Under the pieces are notes generated by a model. That model saw nothing but the letters and a program-made list of their open reading frames with translations, was not told where the DNA came from and made no database searches. From NCBI GenBank assembly GCA_900552525.1, contig UNSK01000060.1:1-9754 (forward strand): 9,754 nucleotides of DNA. The letters are read 5' to 3'. This DNA is from Candidatus Gastranaerophilales bacterium (lineage in GTDB: Bacteria; Cyanobacteriota; Vampirovibrionia; Gastranaerophilales; Gastranaerophilaceae). Every line of letters begins with the position of its first letter. Within the stretch, counting starts at the first letter, position 1. Position numbers and translations under genes: made by a program. Positions 1 through 5,621 of this stretch are shown here, piece by piece.

Positions 1-379
1 CCTGCGGCTGGTTTCTTCTCAAAAGAACTCTTATTCTCAAAAGAACTTCCTGAATATCAAACGGCTTAACCAGATAATCATCCGCTCCGCTGTCAAACCC
101 GCTTGTTTTATCGCCGATTGTGCCTTTTGCAGTAAGCATCAGGATTGGTACATTAATCTTAGCCTGACGGATATTTTTGCAGACATCAAATCCGTTCATC
201 TTTGGCATCATAACATCAAGCAAAATCAGGTCATATTTATTATTGAGAGCTTTGTTCAAGCCTTCCATACCGTCAGAAGCCGTATCAACAAAATATCCGC
301 TTGATGAAATATCAAACTCCAGTAAATCTCTTATTTCTGCGTCATCATCGACTATAAGTATTCGTTTTTTTTCTAACAT
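1..379 (-). CDS. Response regulator, receiver domain (5'-terminal part, cut by window edge)
   Basis: The minus strand from the ATG at 379 reads an open frame of 126 codons to the window edge. It is a CheY-like receiver domain. The acidic pocket is D11-D13 (ILIVDDDAEIRDLL), the phosphoacceptor is D55 (DLILLDVMMPKMNG), the switch residue is T83 (ILMLTAK), and the conserved lysine is K105 (DYLVKPF). The end, EVLLRIRVLLRRN, is the usual alpha-5 region of OmpR/PhoB-type regulators, so a DNA-binding winged helix probably follows outside the window. The start is supported by AAGGGG about 9 nt upstream. By family knowledge it is phosphorylated by a partner histidine kinase and controls transcription. 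The kinase and targets are not visible here. The receiver call is secure; the OmpR subfamily is inferred from the linker sequence. Confidence 0.93.
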   Translation of the reverse strand, partial: MLEKKRILIVDDDAEIRDLLEFDISSSGYFVDTASDGMEGLNKALNNKYDLILLDVMMPKMNGFDVCKNIRQAKINVPILMLTAKGTIGDKTSGFDSGADDYLVKPFDIQEVLLRIRVLLRRNQPQ

Positions 380-432
380 TTATACCAACCCCTTAATGTT
401 CTTATTTTAATATAAACCAGCAGATTATGTCA

Positions 433-483
433 CTATTTTTTTATGATTTGTTCTAATCTCTGCTGATATTCTTCTAAATCCAT
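433..483 (-). CDS. Possible 16-residue small ORF upstream of the response regulator
   Basis: A short minus-strand frame, ATG at 483 to TAG at 433, would encode MDLEEYQQRLEQIIKK, a charged, helix-prone peptide. Its main support is a strong Shine-Dalgarno GGAGG (minus strand, 489-493) placed 5 nt before the ATG, which no other nearby start explains. It lies 53 nt upstream of the response regulator and could be a leader peptide, a microprotein, or the remnant of a decayed gene. No family is recognised. Seventeen codons are too few for coding statistics, so the ribosome-binding site is nearly the only evidence. Confidence 0.4.
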   Translation of the reverse strand: MDLEEYQQRLEQIIKK

Positions 484-485
484 GG

Positions 486-516
486 CAGCCTCCGAATGTG
501 TTATAACATGAGGCTG
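486..516 (-). promoter_or_regulatory. Hairpin covering the Shine-Dalgarno of the small ORF
   Basis: CAGCCTC (486-492) and GAGGCTG (510-516) are perfect inverted repeats. Inside them ATGT (496-499) pairs with ACAT (506-509), leaving a 3-nt bulge and a 6-nt loop. In minus-strand RNA the 3' arm contains the GGAGG that would start translation of the 16-codon ORF, so the fold would hide the ribosome-binding site. No T-run follows, so it does not look like a terminator of tsaB. The regulatory role is inferred from the geometry only. Confidence 0.4.
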
Positions 517-524
517 TATGAGAA

Positions 525-552
525 AATTTACACGAATACATTAAAATTACAA
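525..552 (-). promoter_or_regulatory. Weak sigma-70-type promoter candidate for the response regulator unit
   Basis: On the minus strand TTGTAA (552-547) is followed after 16 nt by TAAATT (530-525), preceded by TG one base upstream. Initiation near 518 would place the SD-masking hairpin at the very 5' end of the transcript. Each box has about four of six consensus bases, so this is a candidate only. It would separate the regulator from the tsaB operon. Confidence 0.33.
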
Positions 553-565
553 AGGTTAAGCAGGA

Positions 566-1186
566 CTAAAGCTTTTTCAAAGTAACAGGCGGCGGCTGGA
601 TATACAAAGGTTTGAGCTTGCGCCAGTCTGTTTCTTCTTTTTCCGCGCCGAGTTTTGCTAAAATTTCTCCTATCGGATATTCACCCTGCTGATACGAAAC
701 AACTTCGGATGCAAATTCGCTTAATCTCTCTTTCAGGCTGTCATCTGTTATAACCCTTCGGCCTTTAACCAGTTCGTCAACTGTTTCAAGCTCAATTGCA
801 CCCAGAATTTTACCATCGTAAACATATGCTTTATTTTTTCTTGCATCGAGTGCTGCTAAATCATTTCCGCCGAGAATTTTAGAAAGAATTTCGAGCGAAG
901 AAACTCCGGCTGCTTTGATGTTAAGCTGCTGGGCAAGTACCCTTGCTACAGTTGTGCAGGCTCTTATGCCGGTAAAACTTCCGGGGCCGATATCAGTTGT
1001 AATGAGGTCAATGTCATCAGGTGTAAGGCCGGCGTCTTTCAGTACTTTAACAATGGTTGAGATTAAATACGCCGAGTGATAATTCTTTCCATCAGACAAA
1101 ATTGTTTCGCTATGAATAATATTATTATTCTCACTGAGAGTTATATATGTTTTATCAAGACAGGTGTCAAAAGCCAGTATCTTCAA
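566..1186 (-). CDS. tsaB: tRNA t6A37 threonylcarbamoyltransferase complex subunit TsaB
   Basis: TsaB is the ASKHA-fold partner that binds TsaD and, with TsaE, makes threonylcarbamoyladenosine at position 37 of ANN-decoding tRNAs. The sequence shows the family start KILAFDTCLDKTYITL, the hallmark GPGSFTGIR (about residues 67-75) and DARKNKAYVY (114-123). At 206 residues it is at the short end of the usual size. I choose the TTG at 1186 rather than the ATG at 1213: it gives the standard (M)KILAFDT start, has AGGAAAGGA about 7 nt upstream, and overlaps the tsaE stop (TTGA), which suggests translational coupling. The ATG would add nine residues the family lacks. It is the last gene of the tightly overlapping TPR-GGDEF-tsaE-tsaB operon, and no clear terminator follows. 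Confidence 0.93.
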   Translation of the reverse strand: MKILAFDTCLDKTYITLSENNNIIHSETILSDGKNYHSAYLISTIVKVLKDAGLTPDDIDLITTDIGPGSFTGIRACTTVARVLAQQLNIKAAGVSSLEILSKILGGNDLAALDARKNKAYVYDGKILGAIELETVDELVKGRRVITDDSLKERLSEFASEVVSYQQGEYPIGEILAKLGAEKEETDWRKLKPLYIQPPPVTLKKL

Positions 1187-1677
1187 TTTTTTTCCTTTCC
1201 TGTGGAGGAGCATATTACCCCTAAGCCTTCTATAACTTTTTGATTTCTTTCTCCGACAGATTTGAACTCATAAATTCTGCTGTCATCGTCATCGTATGTA
1301 ACATTGATTTCAATTCTCTCAAACGGGAGTTCGCCTTGAGAAAATTCTGCCCATTCAACGAAGGTTATTTTTCTGCCGGTTGAGTATTCTCTAAGCTCAT
1401 CCGTAATTGTTTTTATTCCAACGTTTTCCAGCCTGTATAAATCGAAATGATAAACAGGGATAGAGGCGCTGTGGTATTCGTTCAGAATAACAAAACTTGG
1501 ACTTGTAACTTTTTCTTTAATCCCGAGAGCTTCTGCAACAAGCTTAACAAATGCTGTTTTTCCGGCTCCTATTTCTCCGAAAAGGTTAACAAAACAACCT
1601 TCTTCTTTTACTAAATTTGCGAATTTATATGCAAGAGCCTTTGTATCTTCTAAACTTACACATTTTTGCTTATACAT
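1183..1677 (-). CDS. tsaE: tRNA t6A37 biosynthesis ATPase TsaE
   Basis: TsaE is the small P-loop ATPase that resets the TsaB-TsaD complex during t6A synthesis in the cytoplasm. At 164 residues it has normal length. Visible motifs are Walker A GEIGAGKT (34-41), TSPSFVILNEY (58-68), HFDLYRL (77-83) and VEWAE (107-111). All are characteristic of the family and intact. The ATG at 1677 lies 22 nt inside the 3' end of the upstream diguanylate cyclase gene, with GGAACAGGG just before it. The stop shares two bases with the TTG start of tsaB. The C-terminal tail after about residue 135 is lysine- and serine-rich and shows no recognised motif. Placement next to tsaB is the classic arrangement and confirms both calls. 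Confidence 0.96.
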   Translation of the reverse strand: MYKQKCVSLEDTKALAYKFANLVKEEGCFVNLFGEIGAGKTAFVKLVAEALGIKEKVTSPSFVILNEYHSASIPVYHFDLYRLENVGIKTITDELREYSTGRKITFVEWAEFSQGELPFERIEINVTYDDDDSRIYEFKSVGERNQKVIEGLGVICSSTGKEKN

Positions 1678-3041
1678 ACCCTGTTCCTTCCGCTTTCTTT
1701 TGCTTCATACAAAGCGCTGTCTGCTCTTTTAAATAATTCTTCTCCGTTCTCTTCCTGACCGAATTCAGCAAGTCCCATGCTTATTGTGACATTTATATTT
1801 TTTTTGTCAACAAAAATTGGTGTTTCTTCAACGGCTTTTCTTAGACGTTCTCCGACAATTACTGCTTCTTCTATATGCGTATATGGCAGAAGAACTGCAA
1901 ATTCTTCTCCGCCGTATCTTGCGGGGATATCTGATTCACGAAGCTGAGCTTTTATAACCGAAGCAGCTGTTCTCAAAACTTCATCTCCGCTCGCATGGCC
2001 GTATGTATCATTTACTTTTTTAAAGAAATCAATATCAATCATCATCGCGCAGAGCGGTGTTTTTTGACGTTTGGTTGTTGCAATCTCCTGTTTTAAGCGG
2101 ATTTCAAACTGCCGCCTGTTGTTAAGGTTTGTTAGAGCATCCAGAGTGGCGTACTGGAGAACTTTTGAGTATGTGTTTGCCCTGTTGATTGTAATTGCTG
2201 ACTGTCTGGTAAGCTGTTCCAGATAGCTTATATCGCGTTTTGAAAGCTTATCAAGCGTACTTCTTGCAACTATACAGCCGGATAATTCTCCTTCTGATAT
2301 AAGAGGGAAGGCGCCGATTTTATCATTGTTTGTCAAAATATACCCTGTTTCCGGCGTAAGCTGTTTCAGAGCTTCATAAATTCTTTCATCTTTGCAGGCT
2401 TTCGGCCAGACAAGCTTAAATTCTCCGTCCTGTTTCAAAAATACATAAATCAAATGGTCTGATATAAACCTGTCAAGCATTTCTCCGATTAGCGGAACAA
2501 TATAATTTAACTCGTACTGGGTTTCAATGATTTTTGCAATATTTTTCATTGAGTCATGAAATTCTACATTTATTTTTGACTGTTCGTTAAGCACAATGTT
2601 TTGCAGTTTGAGTGAAATTTGGGAGGACAGAATTTTTATGAGGAACAAAAATTCTGTATTAATTGTAGTATTTTCTTCAAATTCCAGTTCCATAACTCCG
2701 AAATCAGAGCCGTCTTTATGCATTGGTACTGCAAGCGATTCTATTTTAAAGCTTATTCCGCCGTTTAGTGCGGGCAGTTTATACGCTTTGGAATTAATAA
2801 CAAAATCTTCGTCCTTAAGGTTTTCATAGATTTTATAAATTTCTGACTCATCGGGAATTACGCTCCAGTTGTTTGAGCTGTCGCGCATTGTGTTAGTAAC
2901 ATTATCAAATACAAAGATTTGAAGTCTTTTGACAGGTACAATCTGCTGCAGAAGCTGTTTTATACCATCTGCAAGTTCTTTTGTATCTATTTCTGAGATG
3001 AGCAGGTTAGAAATTTTTGATAAAAAGTGAAGATTTTCCAT
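1656..3041 (-). CDS. GAF-GGDEF diguanylate cyclase
   Basis: A 461-residue protein predicted to make cyclic di-GMP from two GTP. The N-terminal part (about 5-150 and 165-295) reads as two GAF-like sensor domains; neither has an obvious cofactor motif and no membrane helix is seen, so it is probably cytosolic. The catalytic domain runs from about 298 to 456: DALTNLNNRRQFE (from 301), metal-binding aspartates in DIDFFKKVND (D336, D338), the active-site signature GGEEF (377-381), and an intact RxxD product-inhibition site, RESD (368-371), at the canonical distance. Catalytic activity and feedback inhibition are therefore expected. The start is fixed by a TAATG overlap with the TPR gene stop, with GGAGG about 10 nt upstream. 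Co-transcription with TPR and t6A genes is unusual. The signal sensed is unknown. Confidence 0.93.
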   Translation of the reverse strand: MENLHFLSKISNLLISEIDTKELADGIKQLLQQIVPVKRLQIFVFDNVTNTMRDSSNNWSVIPDESEIYKIYENLKDEDFVINSKAYKLPALNGGISFKIESLAVPMHKDGSDFGVMELEFEENTTINTEFLFLIKILSSQISLKLQNIVLNEQSKINVEFHDSMKNIAKIIETQYELNYIVPLIGEMLDRFISDHLIYVFLKQDGEFKLVWPKACKDERIYEALKQLTPETGYILTNNDKIGAFPLISEGELSGCIVARSTLDKLSKRDISYLEQLTRQSAITINRANTYSKVLQYATLDALTNLNNRRQFEIRLKQEIATTKRQKTPLCAMMIDIDFFKKVNDTYGHASGDEVLRTAASVIKAQLRESDIPARYGGEEFAVLLPYTHIEEAVIVGERLRKAVEETPIFVDKKNINVTISMGLAEFGQEENGEELFKRADSALYEAKESGRNRVCISKNV

Positions 3042-4111
3042 TAATAAATTTCCTCCTCTTCTTCATTGAAATATTCAAAACCTGCACAGGTTTTAAAGTT
3101 TTTGAGTATAGCTTTATCAAACTCCTCATCCGGAACGATTTTACCGTTAACGTATGTGTAGCCGATATTTCCGAGCGGTTCATCAGAAAGTTTCTGTGTA
3201 TAGTACTCGTCGCTTGTTATAAATTTTCTTGTAGCATCGTTAAGCAGGTTAAAGATATAAGTAGATTCAAGAGTAGATGAATCCGGTTCTTCAAGAATTA
3301 ATATAGCTGCTTTATGGAGTTCGCTTATAGAATCTCTGTGCCTGTTCAGCTGTCTTAAGAGAACTGCAAGGTTGTAATGGGCTTCAAATTTCATCGGCTC
3401 CAGCTTAATCGCTGAACAGTAGGCAAGTCCGGCTTCTCTGTATTCGCCTCTTAGGTGGTGTGCAACAGCTTTGTTGTAATAAACATCATAGTTTTTCTTG
3501 AGAAACTTAAGCGATTTTTCATAAGCTTCTATTGCCTCTCCCAGATATTTAAATACAAGATATCTTTTATCGAGCGGCAGATACATTGCTTTTTGTTTAT
3601 AAGCAACGCCTTTGTTGTAGTATGCAAGTCCTCTGTTAGCCTTTACGCTTTTTACATTGCTGTAGACAAAAGGTATCCAGAGCTTAAATAATCGTATCTG
3701 TGTGACTGTATCAAACTGTTCTATTGCTTCGTCAAAGAAGCCTAAGTCTTCAGAGTAAACTATTCCTAAGTTCATACGCGCCATAACAAATTTCGGATTG
3801 TATTTGATAGCGTGTTCATAGGCGTCAACAGCTGAGAAATAGTCTTCATAAACAGCATATATGTTTCCAAGGTTAAACCAGGCTTCGTAATGTTCCGGAT
3901 AGAGCCTTAAACCTTCTTTATAATAATCGAGGGTTTTAGCCATATTATCCTGTGAATATGCCTGATCGCCTTTGTAGATATAGTACATACCTTTGGCTTT
4001 CATAGCCTGCTTCTCAATCCAGCCCCAGAAAAAGAATGCCAGAAGTGCAAGTATGCAGATGAGGATAACCAGCGTAACTTTGGAAAATAATTTTCGTAAA
4101 AAACGTTTCAT
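3041..4111 (-). CDS. Membrane-anchored TPR-repeat protein
   Basis: A 356-residue protein: short basic N-terminus, one strong membrane helix (about 12-31), then tetratricopeptide repeats. The clearest repeats are at about 42-75, 76-109, 110-140, 163-203, 208-241 and 242-275, with the usual small, aromatic and proline positions (EAWFNLGNIY, YNPKFVMARMNLGIVY, LEPMKFEAHYNLAVLL). It ends in an acidic tail (EEEEEIY). TPRs are protein-binding scaffolds. The topology suggests an inner-membrane anchor with the repeats on one face, but the side and partner cannot be told. It is first in the operon and its stop overlaps the diguanylate cyclase start by one base, so a link to that enzyme is plausible but inferred. 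There is no Shine-Dalgarno before the ATG; the promoter -10 lies only 8 nt away, pointing to a leaderless mRNA. Confidence 0.88.
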   Translation of the reverse strand: MKRFLRKLFSKVTLVILICILALLAFFFWGWIEKQAMKAKGMYYIYKGDQAYSQDNMAKTLDYYKEGLRLYPEHYEAWFNLGNIYAVYEDYFSAVDAYEHAIKYNPKFVMARMNLGIVYSEDLGFFDEAIEQFDTVTQIRLFKLWIPFVYSNVKSVKANRGLAYYNKGVAYKQKAMYLPLDKRYLVFKYLGEAIEAYEKSLKFLKKNYDVYYNKAVAHHLRGEYREAGLAYCSAIKLEPMKFEAHYNLAVLLRQLNRHRDSISELHKAAILILEEPDSSTLESTYIFNLLNDATRKFITSDEYYTQKLSDEPLGNIGYTYVNGKIVPDEEFDKAILKNFKTCAGFEYFNEEEEEIY

Positions 4112-4119
4112 ACAGTCAA

Positions 4120-4128
4120 ATTATAGCA
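4120..4128 (-). promoter_or_regulatory. Extended -10 promoter of the TPR operon
   Basis: The minus strand reads TGCTATAAT (4128-4120), a perfect extended -10 element. The TPR ATG begins 8 nt after it, so initiation about 7 nt downstream would fall right at the start codon. No good -35 is seen 16-18 nt upstream; that position is occupied by TTCCCC, which belongs to a C7 run. The -10 match is directly visible; the start point is inferred. Confidence 0.72.
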
Positions 4129-4139
4129 TAAGAGTTAAA

Positions 4140-4146
4140 GGGGGGG
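4140..4146. repeat. G7 homopolymer in the TPR promoter spacer
   Basis: Seven consecutive G on the plus strand (C7 on the minus strand), followed by AA GG T GGGG. It spans the end of the -10/-35 spacer and the -35 position of the TPR operon promoter in the 93-bp divergent intergenic region. Changes in length would alter promoter spacing. The run itself is certain; any role is inferred. Confidence 0.6.
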
Positions 4147-4204
4147 AAGGTGGGGTAAAAATCTCTACTAGCAAAAAAAATTTTTTCTCACTTTATCATA
4201 TATT

Positions 4205-4933
4205 ATGAAGATTGATTTTGTACCACAGTGGAAAGATGTTAAATTCCAAAAACAGAAAAAGGATAATTTTAGTTCTCAAAAGCAGAAAGACAACAGAGAT
4301 AAACTTTTATACTATACTCTTGGCGGATTGGCGTGAGCCGCAGCCGGTGCTGTTTTATACAATAAAAAAGCTGGTTCTAACAAAACTTTTTTGATAAAAA
4401 CAAATACATATCAAGATTTGAGGCAGTCTGTTTCTTCCAGACAAATGGAAGAAATAGAACAAAAAGCAGCAGTATTAGATAATTATAAGTTAATAAACGA
4501 GCTGGAGGTATCACATGATAAAGATATCTTCAAGAGATTAGCCGCGGTAATGCATTTGAATAAATTGGAGTCTGTAGAGTGTCCTAAATTAATTACAACA
4601 AATGCGCCTGATGAAAAATTAAATGATATTTGCAATTTCTTTCAAAGCGAATTTAAATTTTCATCAAAAAATTTGAAATACGATAATAATATAAGCGAGT
4701 TGATTAAATCGATAGATAAACAATGCAAACCTGTAGAAAAAAATGCCGGAGTATGCGTTTCAATAAATAATTTTGACCAATTCCTAAAAGATTTAAATAA
4801 AGATGAAGAATTAAAGCAGAAATTTTTTGATATTTTAGAACAAAGCAACAACAACATTATTTTTATAGGTAATGTTTCTTCAAAAGATTCAGTCGTATTA
4901 AATAATCAAATTTTTCTTCCATTTAAACCCTAA
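4205..4933 (+). pseudogene. Unknown single-helix membrane protein gene with an in-frame TGA at codon 44
   Basis: From the ATG at 4205 (MKIDFVPQWKDVKFQKQ...) one frame runs to the TAA at 4931-4933, broken only by a TGA at 4334-4336. Read through, it gives 242 residues: a polar 33-residue N-terminus, a membrane helix (LLYYTLGGLA, stop, AAAGAVLYNKK), and a Lys/Asn-rich domain of about 190 residues. The helix continues across the TGA, and about 200 codons after it stay open, so both halves belong to one gene. A GGA (Gly) to TGA change would restore a glycine-zipper-like helix. TGA is a normal stop for ribE and tsaE here, so a general code change is unlikely. A restart at TTG 4391 or ATG 4445 is possible but has no ribosome-binding site. 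No family is recognised. The C-terminal stretch GVCVSINNFDQF ... NNIIFIGN faintly recalls AAA+ Walker B and sensor regions, with no P-loop. The gene is more AT-rich than its neighbours. Confidence 0.7.
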
Positions 4934-4954
4934 CAGTTGTGCATCTGTCAAAAT

Positions 4955-4983
4955 TTTACAATTATGCCGCAATATGGTATAAT
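4955..4983 (+). promoter_or_regulatory. Sigma-70-type promoter of the rib operon, directly abutting the ATG
   Basis: TTTACA (4955-4960), exactly 17 nt, then TATAAT (4978-4983) preceded by TGG, giving an extended -10. This is the best promoter in the window. Transcription would start near 4990, which is the A of the ribE ATG, so the mRNA should have no 5' leader. There is therefore no room for an FMN riboswitch or a Shine-Dalgarno. Confidence 0.85.
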
Positions 4984-4989
4984 AAGCGC

Positions 4990-5619
4990 ATGTTTACAGG
5001 AATTGCAGAAGAAACCGGTAAAATCCAAACTATCAGTGAAAACGGTATAGAGATTGAATGTGCAAAGGTTTTAGAAGATGCTAAAATTGGTGACAGCATT
5101 GCTGTTAACGGTGTCTGTCTTACTGTTATACAAAATTCCGGAAACTCTTTTAAAGCTGATATGTCGCCGGAAACATTTCGTGTAACTGCTTTTCCGTATC
5201 TAAAAGCCGGCATGCATGTAAATCTCGAGAGGGCGATGCCTGCAAACGGGCGTTTCGGCGGGCATATTGTTTCAGGACATATTGACGGAACGGCAAAAGT
5301 TATCGCGCATAGCAGAAACAGAGAAAGTTTTGATTTAGAAATTGAACTTTCTGAAAACGAACTTCGTTATGTAATTAGGAAAGGTTCTATCTGTGTGAAC
5401 GGAATCAGCCTTACTATTGCGGAAATATCAGGGAAAAGGATTAAAATTGCGGTTATTCCGCATACTTATGAATGCACTGCTTTATCAGAATTAAAAAACG
5501 GAGATTATGTAAATATTGAAGTTGATATTATGGCGAAATATATTGAAAAATTTTTATCAACGAGCGATAATAGGTCAAGAATTAACATGGATTTTCTCCA
5601 GAGAAATGGATTTTGCTGA
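4990..5619 (+). CDS. ribE: Riboflavin synthase, alpha subunit
   Basis: This enzyme converts two 6,7-dimethyl-8-ribityllumazine molecules to riboflavin plus the pyrimidinedione precursor, the last step of the pathway, in the cytosol. The 209-residue protein has the family's two similar lumazine-binding barrels. Barrel 1 shows MFTGIAEETG, GDSIAVNGVCLTV (34-46), VNLERAM and GGHIVSGHIDGTA (90-102). Barrel 2 shows KGSICVNGISLTIAE (131-145), IPHTYECTAL and VNIEVDIMAKYIEKF. The ATG at 4990 gives the standard MFTGI start. An upstream in-frame ATG at 4939 would add 17 alien residues encoded by the promoter itself and is rejected. No Shine-Dalgarno is present, and a consensus -10 ends 6 nt before the ATG. 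ribBA begins 2 nt after the stop. The gene name varies between ribE and ribC by organism. Confidence 0.97.
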   Translation: MFTGIAEETGKIQTISENGIEIECAKVLEDAKIGDSIAVNGVCLTVIQNSGNSFKADMSPETFRVTAFPYLKAGMHVNLERAMPANGRFGGHIVSGHIDGTAKVIAHSRNRESFDLEIELSENELRYVIRKGSICVNGISLTIAEISGKRIKIAVIPHTYECTALSELKNGDYVNIEVDIMAKYIEKFLSTSDNRSRINMDFLQRNGFC

Positions 5620-5621
5620 TT

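Noticed and set aside
20..52. Direct repeat TTCTCAAAAGAAC, two copies 18 nt apart, in the response regulator
   Set aside because: It encodes VLLRI / VLLRR, the normal alpha-5 pattern of OmpR-type receivers, so it is explained by the protein.
566..1213. ATG at 1213 as the tsaB start
   Set aside because: It adds nine basic residues absent from the family, while the TTG at 1186 has a better ribosome-binding site and overlaps the tsaE stop.
4334..4336. TGA as a selenocysteine codon
   Set aside because: The residue would sit in the middle of a hydrophobic membrane helix with no redox context, and the nearby CAGC-CGGT-GCTG hairpin is too short and too close for a typical bacterial SECIS element.
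4939..4989. An upstream in-frame ATG that would extend riboflavin synthase by 17 residues
   Set aside because: The extension is encoded by the -35, spacer and -10 of the promoter, and the family always starts MFTGI.
4934..4989. FMN riboswitch ahead of ribE
   Set aside because: Only 56 nt lie between the genes and they carry a near-consensus promoter; no RFN-type conserved blocks are present.
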